This document shows positions 1 to 8,740 of a DNA stretch of 64,000 nt, in pieces; position 1 is the first letter of the stretch; each line of letters opens with the position of its first letter. The stretch covers positions 398,018 to 462,017 of the forward strand of contig NZ_VITA01000002.1 of NCBI RefSeq assembly GCF_007827695.1, given 5' to 3'. The DNA comes from Sinorhizobium medicae. GTDB lineage: Bacteria; Pseudomonadota; Alphaproteobacteria; Rhizobiales; Rhizobiaceae. A program made the translations under genes and the position numbers. Below the pieces are notes generated by a model. The model did no database searches. It was not told the DNA's origin and was given only the letters and a program-made list of their open reading frames with translations.

Positions 1-139
1 CAACCCTTCCGTCGAGACGAAGATCGACCTCGTGCCGCATTCCGCACGTAAGCGCGAGATCAATGTGGCCCTGTCGAACTCGTTCGGATTCGGTGGCACC
101 AACGCGTCGTTGATCCTGCGCCGTTACGCCGGCCATTAG
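1..139 (+). CDS. fabF: 3-oxoacyl-[acyl-carrier-protein] synthase II, C-terminal end (partial)
   Basis: Only the last 45 codons are inside the window, ending in TAG at 137-139. They contain the conserved C-terminal KAS signature NSFGFGGTNASLIL, which lies near the catalytic His/Lys region of FabF/FabB condensing enzymes. The enzyme elongates acyl-ACP with malonyl-ACP in type II fatty acid synthesis in the cytosol. The fabF-then-mltG order is common in Rhizobiales, which supports FabF over FabB. The start and most of the protein lie outside the window, so nothing can be said about its completeness. Confidence 0.9.
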   Translation, partial: NPSVETKIDLVPHSARKREINVALSNSFGFGGTNASLILRRYAGH

Positions 140-426
140 ATCACGACGATTTAAGCACATCTTCATCGGTATCGATCCGCGGTCCCGCTTTTTGCCGCAA
201 TGCTCACTAAAAGCTGTCGCCGGGGTGGCGACGACTCGGCACCGCCGCCGAAGGACTATGTTCGCGCAAGCCACCTCTGGTAATTGTAGAATATTCATCG
301 CATGGCGGGCCGTTGCTTCTCTGGAGCAGCAGAGGCTGCCGTAACATTCACTGGTCGCCGGTCTAAGCCGAAATTCGCACCGGCGGCGGATTGAATAACG
401 TTGCGAGTTTCGGAATCGGGATAATC
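140..426. other. fabF-mltG intergenic region
   Basis: This 287-bp spacer contains no convincing ORF. A 6-bp stem GTCGCC/GGCGAC at 216-232 follows fabF but has no T tract, so it is only a weak attenuator or terminator candidate. A second imperfect stem, CTCTG/CAGAG, occurs around 321-337. No clear promoter was identified. Confidence 0.4.
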
Positions 427-1626
427 GTGAGCGACTCAAACGATAACAGCGCGGTACAATTCGGCCGCAATGAAACCGGGAGCAACGGGCCGATCATTCC
501 GAAGTCGGCCAATGAAGCGTTGCGTCCCGAGAGGGTTCCACACCCGCCGAAGCGTTCACGCAAGGCGCGCAGCCAGGTCGTCATCTTTCTCAACTTCGTC
601 ATGACCGCGGTTGTGTTCGTGGCGCTGGCGGCGGCCGGCGCCGTCTATTATGCGATGCATGAATATGAGAAGGCGGGGCCCCTGCAGGCGAACAAGAATT
701 TCATCGTTCGCAGCGGCGCCGGCATCAGCGAAATCGCCAGCAATCTGGAGCGCAACGAGATCATCACCGACAGCCGTGTTTTCCGCTTCGTTTCGGAAGC
801 TTATCTGAGCAATGACACGCTCAAGGCCGGCGAGTATGAGATCAAGGCGCATGCATCGATGCAGGAGATCATGCAGCTCCTGAAATCCGGAAAGTCGATC
901 CTCTATTCCGTCTCGTTGCCGGAAGGTCTGACTGTGAAGCAGATGTTTCGCAAGCTTTCCGACGACCCGGTTCTGGTCGGCGACCTGCCGGCGGAACTGC
1001 CGCCGGAAGGTTCTCTGAAACCGGACACTTACAAGTTCACCCGAGGAACCGACCGTAACGAGATCGTCAAGCAGATGATCGCTGCGCAAAAGGCCCTGGT
1101 GCAGCAGATCTGGGAGAAGCGGGATCCGGACCTGCCCGTGTCAACCATCGAGGAATTCGTCACTCTTGCCTCTATTGTGGAGAAGGAGACCGGTCGCGCG
1201 GACGAGCGGCCGCGAGTGGCCTCCGTATTCATCAATCGCCTGGAAAAGGGCATGAGGCTGCAGTCGGATCCGACGATCATCTACGGCATCTTCGGTGGAG
1301 AAGGTAAACCCGCCGACCGGGCTATCCTGAGGTCCGACCTCGACAAGCAGACCCCATACAACACCTACCTCATCAAGGGTCTTCCGCCGACGCCGATCGC
1401 AAATCCGGGTCGCGCCGCGCTTGAAGCCGTCGCCAACCCGTCGCGCACGCCCGAACTCTATTTTGTCGCCGATGGCACTGGCGGACATGTCTTTGCCGAG
1501 ACGCTCGACGAACACAACGCCAATGTCCGGCGCTGGCGCAAGCTCGAGGCGGAGAGGGCAGCGGAAGCGGCCAAGGCCACCGAAGCGGCTGAAGACGCCG
1601 TAACGCAGACTGGAACGCAGCAGTAA
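427..1626 (+). CDS. mltG: endolytic murein transglycosylase MltG
   Basis: This YceG-family lytic transglycosylase is expected to cut nascent glycan strands internally and so terminate peptidoglycan elongation at the inner membrane. A cytoplasmic N-terminal stretch of about 50 residues is followed by one membrane segment (about residues 50-70, VIFLNFVMTAVVFVALAAAG) and a LysM-like then catalytic periplasmic region. The catalytic motif ASIVEKETGR places the active-site Glu at about residue 252. The tail is Ala/Glu-rich. I chose GTG at 427, giving 399 residues, because a GGGA element lies just upstream; an in-frame TTG at 391 would add 12 residues. It follows fabF in the same direction. Confidence 0.93.
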   Translation: MSDSNDNSAVQFGRNETGSNGPIIPKSANEALRPERVPHPPKRSRKARSQVVIFLNFVMTAVVFVALAAAGAVYYAMHEYEKAGPLQANKNFIVRSGAGISEIASNLERNEIITDSRVFRFVSEAYLSNDTLKAGEYEIKAHASMQEIMQLLKSGKSILYSVSLPEGLTVKQMFRKLSDDPVLVGDLPAELPPEGSLKPDTYKFTRGTDRNEIVKQMIAAQKALVQQIWEKRDPDLPVSTIEEFVTLASIVEKETGRADERPRVASVFINRLEKGMRLQSDPTIIYGIFGGEGKPADRAILRSDLDKQTPYNTYLIKGLPPTPIANPGRAALEAVANPSRTPELYFVADGTGGHVFAETLDEHNANVRRWRKLEAERAAEAAKATEAAEDAVTQTGTQQ

Positions 1627-1667
1627 TGCTGGCGTCCAGTACTGCTCGGGCCGCTATCGCGAAGTTT

Positions 1668-3308
1668 TCACTCGGCGACGGCGGGTAAGGCCGGTTCTTC
1701 CTGGCCGTTGATAGCCGCAATATAGTCTGCCTCGACGATCTCTATCACCGTGGGGCATCTGCGCAGCAGCGCGGCCTCCAGGAGGGCCGGCAGCTCGCGG
1801 TGATCTTTCATGCGATGAGCCTCGCAACCGAAGCCGCGCGAAATGGTCAGAAAATCGGGTGTGAAGATGTCGACGCCGATCGGTTCGATCCCGCGTGTTT
1901 CCATGTAGCTCTTGATCTCGCCATAGCCGTTGTTGTTCCACAACAGGACTATGAGTGGCAGCTCTGCCTCGCGGGCGGAACCAAGTTCCGGCAGTGTGAA
2001 TTGAATGCCGCCATCGCCGATGAGGCATACCGTTGGCCGGCGGGTGCCGATCAGTGCTCCGGTGGCGGCGGGCAGCGCATAGCCGAGTGTGCCGTAGCCG
2101 GTGGCCGAGCAGAACCAGGATCGTGGCCGGGTCGCCGCATAGTCGATACAGCCGGCATAGACGGGCTGTGCGGAGTCGCCGACGATAACGACACCGGGCA
2201 AGGTGTCGCGCACCACTTCCATCAGGTGAGCACCTGCACGCAGAATGGGATTGAGCGCCTTTCGGACGCCGCTGCGTGCTAATTTCGCCCGGGCGGCGCC
2301 ATCACCCGGCGGGCGTGGCGAAACGGCCGCAGCCAGAGCTTCGAGCGCGAGAGCAGCATCCGATATCAGTGCCTGATCGGCCGGTCGCCCGCGCATGGCC
2401 TGTTCGGCATCGATGTCGATGCGGATCAGTTTGCCGCCGATGCGCGCGCCGCCGGTCTCATAAAAATCGTAATCCGTCGGGCCGAATTCCGTGCCTGCCG
2501 CGATCACCAGATCGGCCGTCTCGATGAGGGCTCTGGTCGCCTCCATAGCAGGGCTGCAGGGAACGCCGAGCGGATGTCCCGCCGGCAGGACGCCGCGTCC
2601 GTTGACGGTCATGATCACGGGGGCGTCCAGTGCTTCGGCCAGACGGCGCATAGGTACCGCCGCATCGGCGGCGCCGCCGCCGGCCAGGATGATCGGCCGC
2701 AGTGCCGCCGTGCACAGGGCGGCGGCGGCCGCGACCGCCTGCGGCTCGGCAGCGGGGCGGCTGGGGACAGGACGCTTCCGTGCCGGCGGCAGGGCCGAAG
2801 CATCGGCCGTCAGCAGATCGACCGGCAGTTCGATATGCACCGGCCGCGGCCGGGCCGAAGCGAAGACGGCAAAGGCGCGGGCGACGACCTGCGCCAGCTC
2901 GTCCGCCCGCAATATGGTGTGGCTGAAAGCCGTGAACTGGCGGCCAAGCTGGCGTTGGTCCGGAAGTTCGTGCAGATGTCCTTCGCCCGAACCCATGCGG
3001 CCGGGAGGATTGACGCTCGTGATGACCAGCATCGGGACAGAATCCCCGTAGGCCTGGGCCATGGCCGTGGCGATGTTGGTCAGGCCGGGGCCGGAGATAA
3101 TGAAGCACACTCCGGGCTTCCCGGTCGCTCGGGCATAACCATCGGCCATGAAGCCGGCACCCTGTTCGTGGCGCGGGGTGAAATGGCGGATGCCGCTGCG
3201 AGGCAAGCCGCGATACATCTCGACGGTATGCACGCCGGGGATTCCGAACACTGTGTCCACCCCATATGCGGCAAGCAGCTCGACCAGATAGAGCCCGACC
3301 GTCTTCAT
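1668..3308 (-). CDS. thiamine diphosphate-dependent enzyme (acetolactate synthase / 2-oxo acid decarboxylase type)
   Basis: This 546-residue protein has the three-domain ThDP-enzyme layout. The N-terminal PYR domain carries the cofactor-activating Glu at residue 48 in HEQGAGF. The C-terminal PP domain has the metal/ThDP motif GDGG at about 431 and NNN at about 458-460. Overall texture resembles acetolactate synthase-like enzymes annotated as 5-guanidino-2-oxopentanoate decarboxylase (AruI-like), but the exact 2-oxo acid substrate cannot be read from sequence. The ATG at 3308 follows GGAGAAGCTTGAG, which overlaps the end of the upstream GTPase gene, so it is probably translationally coupled and last in a four-gene operon. 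An anabolic IlvB role is unlikely because no IlvN regulatory subunit gene is nearby. Confidence 0.82.
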   Translation of the reverse strand: MKTVGLYLVELLAAYGVDTVFGIPGVHTVEMYRGLPRSGIRHFTPRHEQGAGFMADGYARATGKPGVCFIISGPGLTNIATAMAQAYGDSVPMLVITSVNPPGRMGSGEGHLHELPDQRQLGRQFTAFSHTILRADELAQVVARAFAVFASARPRPVHIELPVDLLTADASALPPARKRPVPSRPAAEPQAVAAAAALCTAALRPIILAGGGAADAAVPMRRLAEALDAPVIMTVNGRGVLPAGHPLGVPCSPAMEATRALIETADLVIAAGTEFGPTDYDFYETGGARIGGKLIRIDIDAEQAMRGRPADQALISDAALALEALAAAVSPRPPGDGAARAKLARSGVRKALNPILRAGAHLMEVVRDTLPGVVIVGDSAQPVYAGCIDYAATRPRSWFCSATGYGTLGYALPAATGALIGTRRPTVCLIGDGGIQFTLPELGSAREAELPLIVLLWNNNGYGEIKSYMETRGIEPIGVDIFTPDFLTISRGFGCEAHRMKDHRELPALLEAALLRRCPTVIEIVEADYIAAINGQEEPALPAVAE

Positions 3309-3309
3309 C

Positions 3310-4272
3310 TCAAGCTTCTCCGTTTTCGATGGAGCGGGGGCGCCCCGCGCAGCCGTCCAGTTGTGCAAGTATTCTTTCAAATTCCAGTCCTTGTCCGAAG
3401 CCGATGAGCACCAGGAGGTTCTCCACGCCCAGGCCCTCGGGGAGGCGCGCCAGGGGCTGAAAAGTGACCCGCGTGCCGACGACGTGCACGGTGAAGCATC
3501 GGCCATCGCTTGCGGTCACGAAACCCTTGGCTCGATAGATCCCGGTTGGCAGTGTGGCGAGCACCGCATGCAGGCGTTTCGCGTCGATTGGCTCATGGTG
3601 GCGCCACGTCACGCTTTCGGCTTGTTCGTGAACCGACGTCGCAGCGAAAGCCGAAGCCGGGTCTCGCGCGAGGGTTTCACCTGCGAAAAGAATGCTGAAC
3701 GGCACACGCGCATTCTCCGTTTCGACGATCCGGCTGTCGGCAAAGCTCCAGCGCTTGCGCCAGGCGTCGAGGGCGTCGCGCGTTGCCAGATCGGTCTTGT
3801 TGAGGATCAACAGATCGGCCGACCCGACCTGTGCCTCCGCAAGACCGGGGGCAATCGCGATGGCATCGTCGAAGCCGGCCGCATCGGCAAGCACGAGGAC
3901 CGCATCTCCCCGGAGGCGCCCGGAAAAGCGGGCATAGAGAACCGTGTCCATGATGCGCCCCGGATCGGCGACGCCACTCGCCTCGATGAGGATGTGGTCG
4001 ACATCCGGGCGCTCGGTCAAAAGCGCTTCGAGCTGCTCGACGAGCCCCTGGTTCAGCCCGCAGCAGACGCAGCCGTTGGATAGGTTGTAGAGGCCGCCCT
4101 CCATGGAGGTGATGAGCGCGGTATCGATGTTGATCGCACCGAAATCGTTGACCAGCACGGCGATCTTCAGGCCGTGGTCGCCGCCGAGGATGTGGTTGAC
4201 GAGCGTCGTCTTGCCTGCGCCGAGGAAGCCGCCGATGACGGTGACCGGGAGTGGGCCGGCGCTCGTCACCAT
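3310..4272 (-). CDS. COG0523 / CobW-family G3E GTPase (putative metallochaperone)
   Basis: The 320-residue protein begins with a Walker A motif GGFLGAGKT (residues 14-22). The metal-binding CVCC motif of COG0523 GTPases is at residues 68-71, followed by an NKTD G4 motif, and it ends with a CobW C-terminal-type domain. Family members load Zn, Co or Ni into client enzymes. Its ATG overlaps the stop of the upstream YtcJ-like amidohydrolase by 7 nt, and its stop abuts the ThDP enzyme start, so it is embedded in the catabolic operon. Inference: its clients may be the two metal-dependent amidohydrolases of the same operon. A role in cobalamin synthesis is not supported because no cob genes are present. 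Confidence 0.85.
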   Translation of the reverse strand: MVTSAGPLPVTVIGGFLGAGKTTLVNHILGGDHGLKIAVLVNDFGAINIDTALITSMEGGLYNLSNGCVCCGLNQGLVEQLEALLTERPDVDHILIEASGVADPGRIMDTVLYARFSGRLRGDAVLVLADAAGFDDAIAIAPGLAEAQVGSADLLILNKTDLATRDALDAWRKRWSFADSRIVETENARVPFSILFAGETLARDPASAFAATSVHEQAESVTWRHHEPIDAKRLHAVLATLPTGIYRAKGFVTASDGRCFTVHVVGTRVTFQPLARLPEGLGVENLLVLIGFGQGLEFERILAQLDGCAGRPRSIENGEA

Positions 4273-5993
4273 AGTTTCGGGGCCTCGCCGTGCCAGACGG
4301 CATTGGATGCGCCGTTCAGCCGGTCGTGCACGAGTTGGCCCTGCACGAATGTCAGGTCCACGCGGGTGGAGTGAATATTGCCCTGGGGCTCTACCTCGAA
4401 CAGGTTGCGGTCGAGCACGATGATGTCGGCGGACTTGCCGATTTCGAGCGTGCCCGCCTCGTGCTCGATGCCCATCGACCAGGCGCCGTTCTTGGTCATG
4501 ACGTCAATAGCCTGAGTAAGGGAGATGGGCTCGCCGAACCGGCCCTCTGCCTCGTCCCACGGATTCGCGCGGGTGACCATGGTTTCGAGCGCGATCCACG
4601 GGTCGAGGGGGCTCACCGGCCAGTCGGTGCCGACAACCGCGACACCGCCCGCTTCAAGAACGCCCTTGATGTTATAAGCCCGCGACAGGCGCTCGGGGCC
4701 GTAACCGGAGCGAGCACCGGAAACGAACTTCGATGGATACCATGCGACCGGCGAAAACTCCGCGGTGACGTTGAGATCGCGAAACCGCTTGAGGTTGCTG
4801 CCGTGCAGGATAGTGGAATGCGCGCATTGATGTCGCACGCCGAGTCCACCCGGTCGCCGGCGCGCTGCCTCTACCGCGTCCAGAAACGTGTCGGAAGCCG
4901 CGTCGCCCGTGCAATGGGCGATCACCCGGATGCCCTGGCGGTCCATGTCCCAGATCATATCGGCGAGATGCTCCGGCGTCAGGTTGAGCTTGCCGCGCCA
5001 GGCACTGTTTGCGCCGTCCCATGGCGTCATGAGATAGGACGAGCGCGGTTCGACCGTGCCGTCGAAGTGGAATTTCACGGCACTGGCGTCGAGCCGGGCG
5101 GAACGGTAATAGTGGCGCTCCCCCGCGAGCAGCTCCCAGCGGCGGCGCACGGGAAAGATGTCGTCCTGCCAACTGATCGCAGCCTCGACCCGGAGCGTCA
5201 ATTCGCCGGATTGATCGAGGGATTGCAGCGCGTTCAGCCGGTTTTCGCAGACATGGACATATTTGGTCGCGACCACCCCGCGTGCGGACTGATAGCGAAT
5301 GCCGTCTCGGTAGGCCGCGCGCAGTACCGCGACCGGTGTGGCGGGCATGGCCGCATGGATCAGGGCGTAGGCACCATCGATGAGCAGACCCGTCGGCTCG
5401 CCGCTTACCGGGTCGCGTTCGAAATATCCGTTGAGGGGATCCGGCGTGTCGGCGTTGATGCCAGCGCGAAGAAGGGCCTCGCTGTTGACCATCATGGTGC
5501 CCCACATGCGGTCGAGAAGCGCGACCGGCCGATCGGGCATCACGGCATCCAGCCAGTCCCGCCCGGGAACGAGGCCTGCTTGCCGGAAAGTATAACGCAC
5601 GAAATACTGCCCGTAGATCCATTCGCGGTCGGGATATCGGGCGGCGTAGGCCAAAACCGCGTTGCGCACCTGATCGGGCGTCGGATCGACGAGACCGATG
5701 TCGAGATCCTCGGCATAGCGGGGCGCGAGCGCGAGGTCGGGATGTGTGTGCATATCGTAGAGGCCCGGCATGGCAAAACGCCCGCCCAGGTCCGTGACTT
5801 CGGTCTGAGCACCGATCAGATGCTCCATGTCCGCGCGCTCGCCGCGCGCTACGATACGCCCACCCGCGACCGCCAGAGCCCGACACCAGGGCAGGCCGGG
5901 ATCCCCTGTATAGATTTGGCCGTTGGTGAGTACGAGGTCGGCCTGAGCGCTGCGGGCCGCGTGGCTTGGACGATGATCGTAAAGAGAGCGCAT
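4266..5993 (-). CDS. YtcJ-type amidohydrolase family protein
   Basis: This 575-residue protein of the amidohydrolase_3/YtcJ group has a short N-terminal composite beta domain (TNGQIYTGDP), then the metal-ligand motif GLYDMHTHPDL at the start of the TIM barrel. Further candidate ligands are in VIAHCTGDAASD and VVGTDWPVSPLD, and the C-terminal GKSADIIVLDRN strand is typical of the family. Members hydrolyse amide or related bonds in small molecules, and the substrate cannot be inferred alone. It is the second gene of the leftward operon, 34 bp after the M20-type gene and overlapping the GTPase gene. No signal peptide is visible, so it is probably cytosolic. Confidence 0.82.
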   Translation of the reverse strand: MRSLYDHRPSHAARSAQADLVLTNGQIYTGDPGLPWCRALAVAGGRIVARGERADMEHLIGAQTEVTDLGGRFAMPGLYDMHTHPDLALAPRYAEDLDIGLVDPTPDQVRNAVLAYAARYPDREWIYGQYFVRYTFRQAGLVPGRDWLDAVMPDRPVALLDRMWGTMMVNSEALLRAGINADTPDPLNGYFERDPVSGEPTGLLIDGAYALIHAAMPATPVAVLRAAYRDGIRYQSARGVVATKYVHVCENRLNALQSLDQSGELTLRVEAAISWQDDIFPVRRRWELLAGERHYYRSARLDASAVKFHFDGTVEPRSSYLMTPWDGANSAWRGKLNLTPEHLADMIWDMDRQGIRVIAHCTGDAASDTFLDAVEAARRRPGGLGVRHQCAHSTILHGSNLKRFRDLNVTAEFSPVAWYPSKFVSGARSGYGPERLSRAYNIKGVLEAGGVAVVGTDWPVSPLDPWIALETMVTRANPWDEAEGRFGEPISLTQAIDVMTKNGAWSMGIEHEAGTLEIGKSADIIVLDRNLFEVEPQGNIHSTRVDLTFVQGQLVHDRLNGASNAVWHGEAPKLW

Positions 5994-6027
5994 GGCCGGT
6001 TACCTGCCTGAAAGAAGGGGGCCGGCT

Positions 6028-7611
6028 TCAATAGCCGGCGGTCGGGATCCACCATTCGCGGCCGCGCACGGTGGTGACATATTCCGGCCAGCGCAGGCCG
6101 ATAGGAGCCTCGTAGTCGGCGAGGGGCGGGATCCATTTCGTGCCGCCCACACCGCCACCGGTTCGCTCCTCGAATTCCTTCATCGCTGCTGCGCGTGCCT
6201 CGGCGTTCTGCAGGAGTTCCAGCATGGAATGAGCGATCGTCTTCGATGCGCAGATGACCATCGGATCGATCGTCTCGGGTATGCCGCCCAGAGCATTCAA
6301 CACCCAGTCGGGATAAGCGAATCCGGCAGGGCCGTTCAGCATCGGCCGGGCGATGTAGAGGCGCGCTGTCGGCGTATGCCAGCACATGTCGGTGTAGTCG
6401 TCCGACGTGTAGTTGACCTGCGACGGCGGCAGGTCCCGTCTGAGAATGCGCTCGGCTTCCTGCGGGGCGATCAGCGTCTCGCAATCGAGCAGGAACGGCT
6501 CCGCCATGGGCTGCAGGCCTAGGTTGGATTGTATTTCCCGAGCAATCGCCTTGGCTTTCTCACCCCATTTAGGGGCCCCGACGGCAGCAAGCTTGTCATA
6601 TACGAGATCGGCCATCACATGGTTGGCGAGGCCCGGACGCGATTTCGAAACCCAGATCCTTTCGACGCGGCAATGCGCAAGCCGCGAAGCGGCATCGGCA
6701 TTTCGGTCGAGGATCAACGTCGCCTGCTCGGCAAGTTCAACGGTCGGTACGCGGATGATGTACTGGATCTCGGCGATCCTGGCGGGCAGATTATCGGCGG
6801 TGGCTTGCCCGGCCGTCAGGATCGCTTCGCTTATCGACCAGCCGCCCATATGCGGCAGCATCGAATCGCGCAGCGCCTTGGAGGCGTTGTACATGTAGAA
6901 CAGGGCGTCGTTGGCGCCCGGCGCGCGCACCGCACTGTGCGCCTGCGGGATCGGAGTTCCATCGGCCCGCTTCAGCCAGGTCTCGGGCGCGTCGCAGACA
7001 AACCGGTAAACCATTGCATAGGCCGCGCCGCAATGGGTGTCCCAGTTCACGGTATTGCAAAGCGGCAGCATATAGCAGGGATGGAAACTAATCATGGCGT
7101 CGAGGCCGTCATAGAAACCCTTGGCCGCATGGATCGGCTTGGAGCCGCGAACCTTCTCAGCCGGCTCGCCGAAGAATTTCAGCGTGCCGGGAATATCGTG
7201 CGCCTGCATTGCTGCCTTTGTGGCCAACAGGCCGCCGAGTGCGCTTGTGCCGAGAGCTGAATGCGGATCGGTATGGCCGCCGGCGTGCTCGTTGAGACCG
7301 GATCTAGGCTGTTTTTCGGTACCGGCGGCCTGACAATTGCCCGGCACGGCATCATACTCGGCATAGGTCGCGATGACAGGACCGCCCCTGCCGTGCGTCC
7401 AGCATGCGGCGAAGGCGGTTGGCATTCCGCCCGAGCCTTCCTCCACCTCGAAACCTTCGGCACGCAGGCGCTGCACATACCAGGCGGCGGATTCGTACTC
7501 GCGCCAGGCCGTCTCGCCGCGATGCCAGATTTCGCTTGTCCATTCCGACAGTGCAGCAGCGTGCTGGTCGATCCAGTGCGTTGCGGTTACCTCGGCATTG
7601 TTCTTGACCAT
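6028..7611 (-). CDS. M20-type amidohydrolase related to AbgB (aminoacyl/aminobenzoyl-conjugate hydrolase)
   Basis: The protein has 527 residues from ATG 7611, preceded by GGAAAGAG at good spacing; a longer reading from 7674 would cross the operator region and is unlikely. It resembles AbgB-like M20 amidohydrolases, with an early HRGETAW, the block VIATYAEYDAVPG, a candidate metal segment GGHTDPHSALG and then GEPAEKVRGSKP. In the related subfamily as I remember it, the corresponding segments read GHGCGHN and PAEEGG, so here the Cys ligand and the second acidic residue appear replaced. The protein may therefore be a divergent branch with altered metal binding. It is the first gene of the leftward arm, divergent from the LysR gene. 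Confidence 0.78.
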   Translation of the reverse strand: MVKNNAEVTATHWIDQHAAALSEWTSEIWHRGETAWREYESAAWYVQRLRAEGFEVEEGSGGMPTAFAACWTHGRGGPVIATYAEYDAVPGNCQAAGTEKQPRSGLNEHAGGHTDPHSALGTSALGGLLATKAAMQAHDIPGTLKFFGEPAEKVRGSKPIHAAKGFYDGLDAMISFHPCYMLPLCNTVNWDTHCGAAYAMVYRFVCDAPETWLKRADGTPIPQAHSAVRAPGANDALFYMYNASKALRDSMLPHMGGWSISEAILTAGQATADNLPARIAEIQYIIRVPTVELAEQATLILDRNADAASRLAHCRVERIWVSKSRPGLANHVMADLVYDKLAAVGAPKWGEKAKAIAREIQSNLGLQPMAEPFLLDCETLIAPQEAERILRRDLPPSQVNYTSDDYTDMCWHTPTARLYIARPMLNGPAGFAYPDWVLNALGGIPETIDPMVICASKTIAHSMLELLQNAEARAAAMKEFEERTGGGVGGTKWIPPLADYEAPIGLRWPEYVTTVRGREWWIPTAGY

Positions 7612-7666
7612 CTTGCTCTTTCCAACCGGAGGGTTGCACCTGCTCGCAAAGAAAGCAGTGAAATGC

Positions 7667-7703
7667 TTGCACAAAAAGCGATATGTTTTATCGTTTCGTG
7701 CAA
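7667..7703. promoter_or_regulatory. candidate LysR operator in the divergent promoter region
   Basis: TTGCAC at 7667-7672 is the inverted complement of GTGCAA at 7698-7703. An inner pair CGATA/TATCG (7679-7683 and 7689-7693) is nearly concentric with the outer pair. A further TTGCAC half-site lies at 7634-7639, about three helical turns away. LysR regulators commonly bind dyads in the intergenic region shared with a divergent target operon, so this is the natural binding site for the neighbouring regulator. Operator function is inferred from symmetry and position only. Confidence 0.55.
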
Positions 7704-7730
7704 ATTTCGTTCACCACAGGAGGTTCGATC

Positions 7731-8639
7731 GTGCGGATACCCTCGACACAGGCACTTCGTGCACTCGAGAGCTTTGCGCGACACGGCACCGTCTGGCGCG
7801 CAGCGGAAGAACTGCACCTGACCCGAAGCGCGGTGAGCCACCAATTGCGGCTTCTCGAGCGTGAGCTGGGTTTTGACCTCCTCGAGCGGGTCGGCAAAGG
7901 CGTAGCATTGACCGCGCGCGGCCGGCGTTATGCCCATGATGTGCACAAGGCGCTGACGATGATCGGTGACGCCGGGGCGCAGAACCGCGGCGGTGGTATC
8001 GGCGGCTCGTTCCGCGTAAGCTGCACGCCCGGCTTTGCCTCTCTCTGGCTGTGCACCCATATCGCGGAGTTCCAGGAGATGTATCAGGACGTCTCCTTGT
8101 CCATCGTGACGCCGCGACGTCTCGACGACGTGAGCAATCCGGACGTCGATGCGTTCATCGCCTTTGGTGACGGAAACTGGCCCAATTGCGGCGTCGAGCT
8201 GTTGTGCGACGTCCTCTTCACTCCCCTCTGCAGTCCGAGCCTTCTCAATAGGCTGGGAGGGTTTTCCAAGCCGGCCGATGTGTTGCGCGCAAATCTGCTT
8301 CACCTCAACGATGTCGACGACTGGTCGCGCTGGCTTTCGCTCACTAAGGTGGAAACGGCGGACCCATCCGGCGGCATCTTCTTTTCGGACATGAACCTGG
8401 TTTTCTCCGCAGCCATTGCCGGGCAGGGAATAGCCATGGGCGATTCGCTCACCGGGCAGACGGCATTGAGCGAGGGCAGACTCGTACGCCCGTTCGACAT
8501 CGCGGTTCCCGCAGCCCGCTCCTATTACCTCGTTGTGGACCTGGCCAAGTCCGACCATGCGGTCCTCTTTGCTTTCCGGGATTGGCTTCGGTCGAGCCTC
8601 GCGGATGCAGCGGCCGATATGCAAGCCGCTCGAGGATAG
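7731..8639 (+). CDS. LysR-family transcriptional regulator (GcvA-like)
   Basis: The 302-residue protein starts with an N-terminal winged helix-turn-helix (ARHGTVWRAAEELHLTRSAV), followed by LERELGFDLLERVGKGV and a LysR substrate-binding domain. Recognition-helix and dimer-linker features resemble the GcvA subgroup. GTG at 7731 is chosen because AGGAGG sits 6-8 nt upstream; the reading upstream from 7683 has no ribosome-binding site and overlaps the operator. The gene is divergent from the M20 amidohydrolase gene and followed by the ABC transporter genes, so it probably controls both arms in response to the imported compound or a breakdown product. Confidence 0.9.
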   Translation: MRIPSTQALRALESFARHGTVWRAAEELHLTRSAVSHQLRLLERELGFDLLERVGKGVALTARGRRYAHDVHKALTMIGDAGAQNRGGGIGGSFRVSCTPGFASLWLCTHIAEFQEMYQDVSLSIVTPRRLDDVSNPDVDAFIAFGDGNWPNCGVELLCDVLFTPLCSPSLLNRLGGFSKPADVLRANLLHLNDVDDWSRWLSLTKVETADPSGGIFFSDMNLVFSAAIAGQGIAMGDSLTGQTALSEGRLVRPFDIAVPAARSYYLVVDLAKSDHAVLFAFRDWLRSSLADAAADMQAARG

Positions 8640-8740
8640 CCGGTCGAAAGGTGAATCAAATTTGCCAATAAGGCGAAAATTATTCGGTTGCCGTGAGCCG
8701 ATTGCGCGCATAGGCTTTCCCAGCAGGTGAGGGAGAGCCT

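Noticed and set aside
216..232. Hairpin after fabF as a terminator
   Set aside because: No T tract; recorded only as a weak structure in the intergenic entry.
4290..6011. 573-codon plus-strand frame opposite the YtcJ-type amidohydrolase
   Set aside because: Antisense shadow of a motif-bearing gene with overlapping operon structure.
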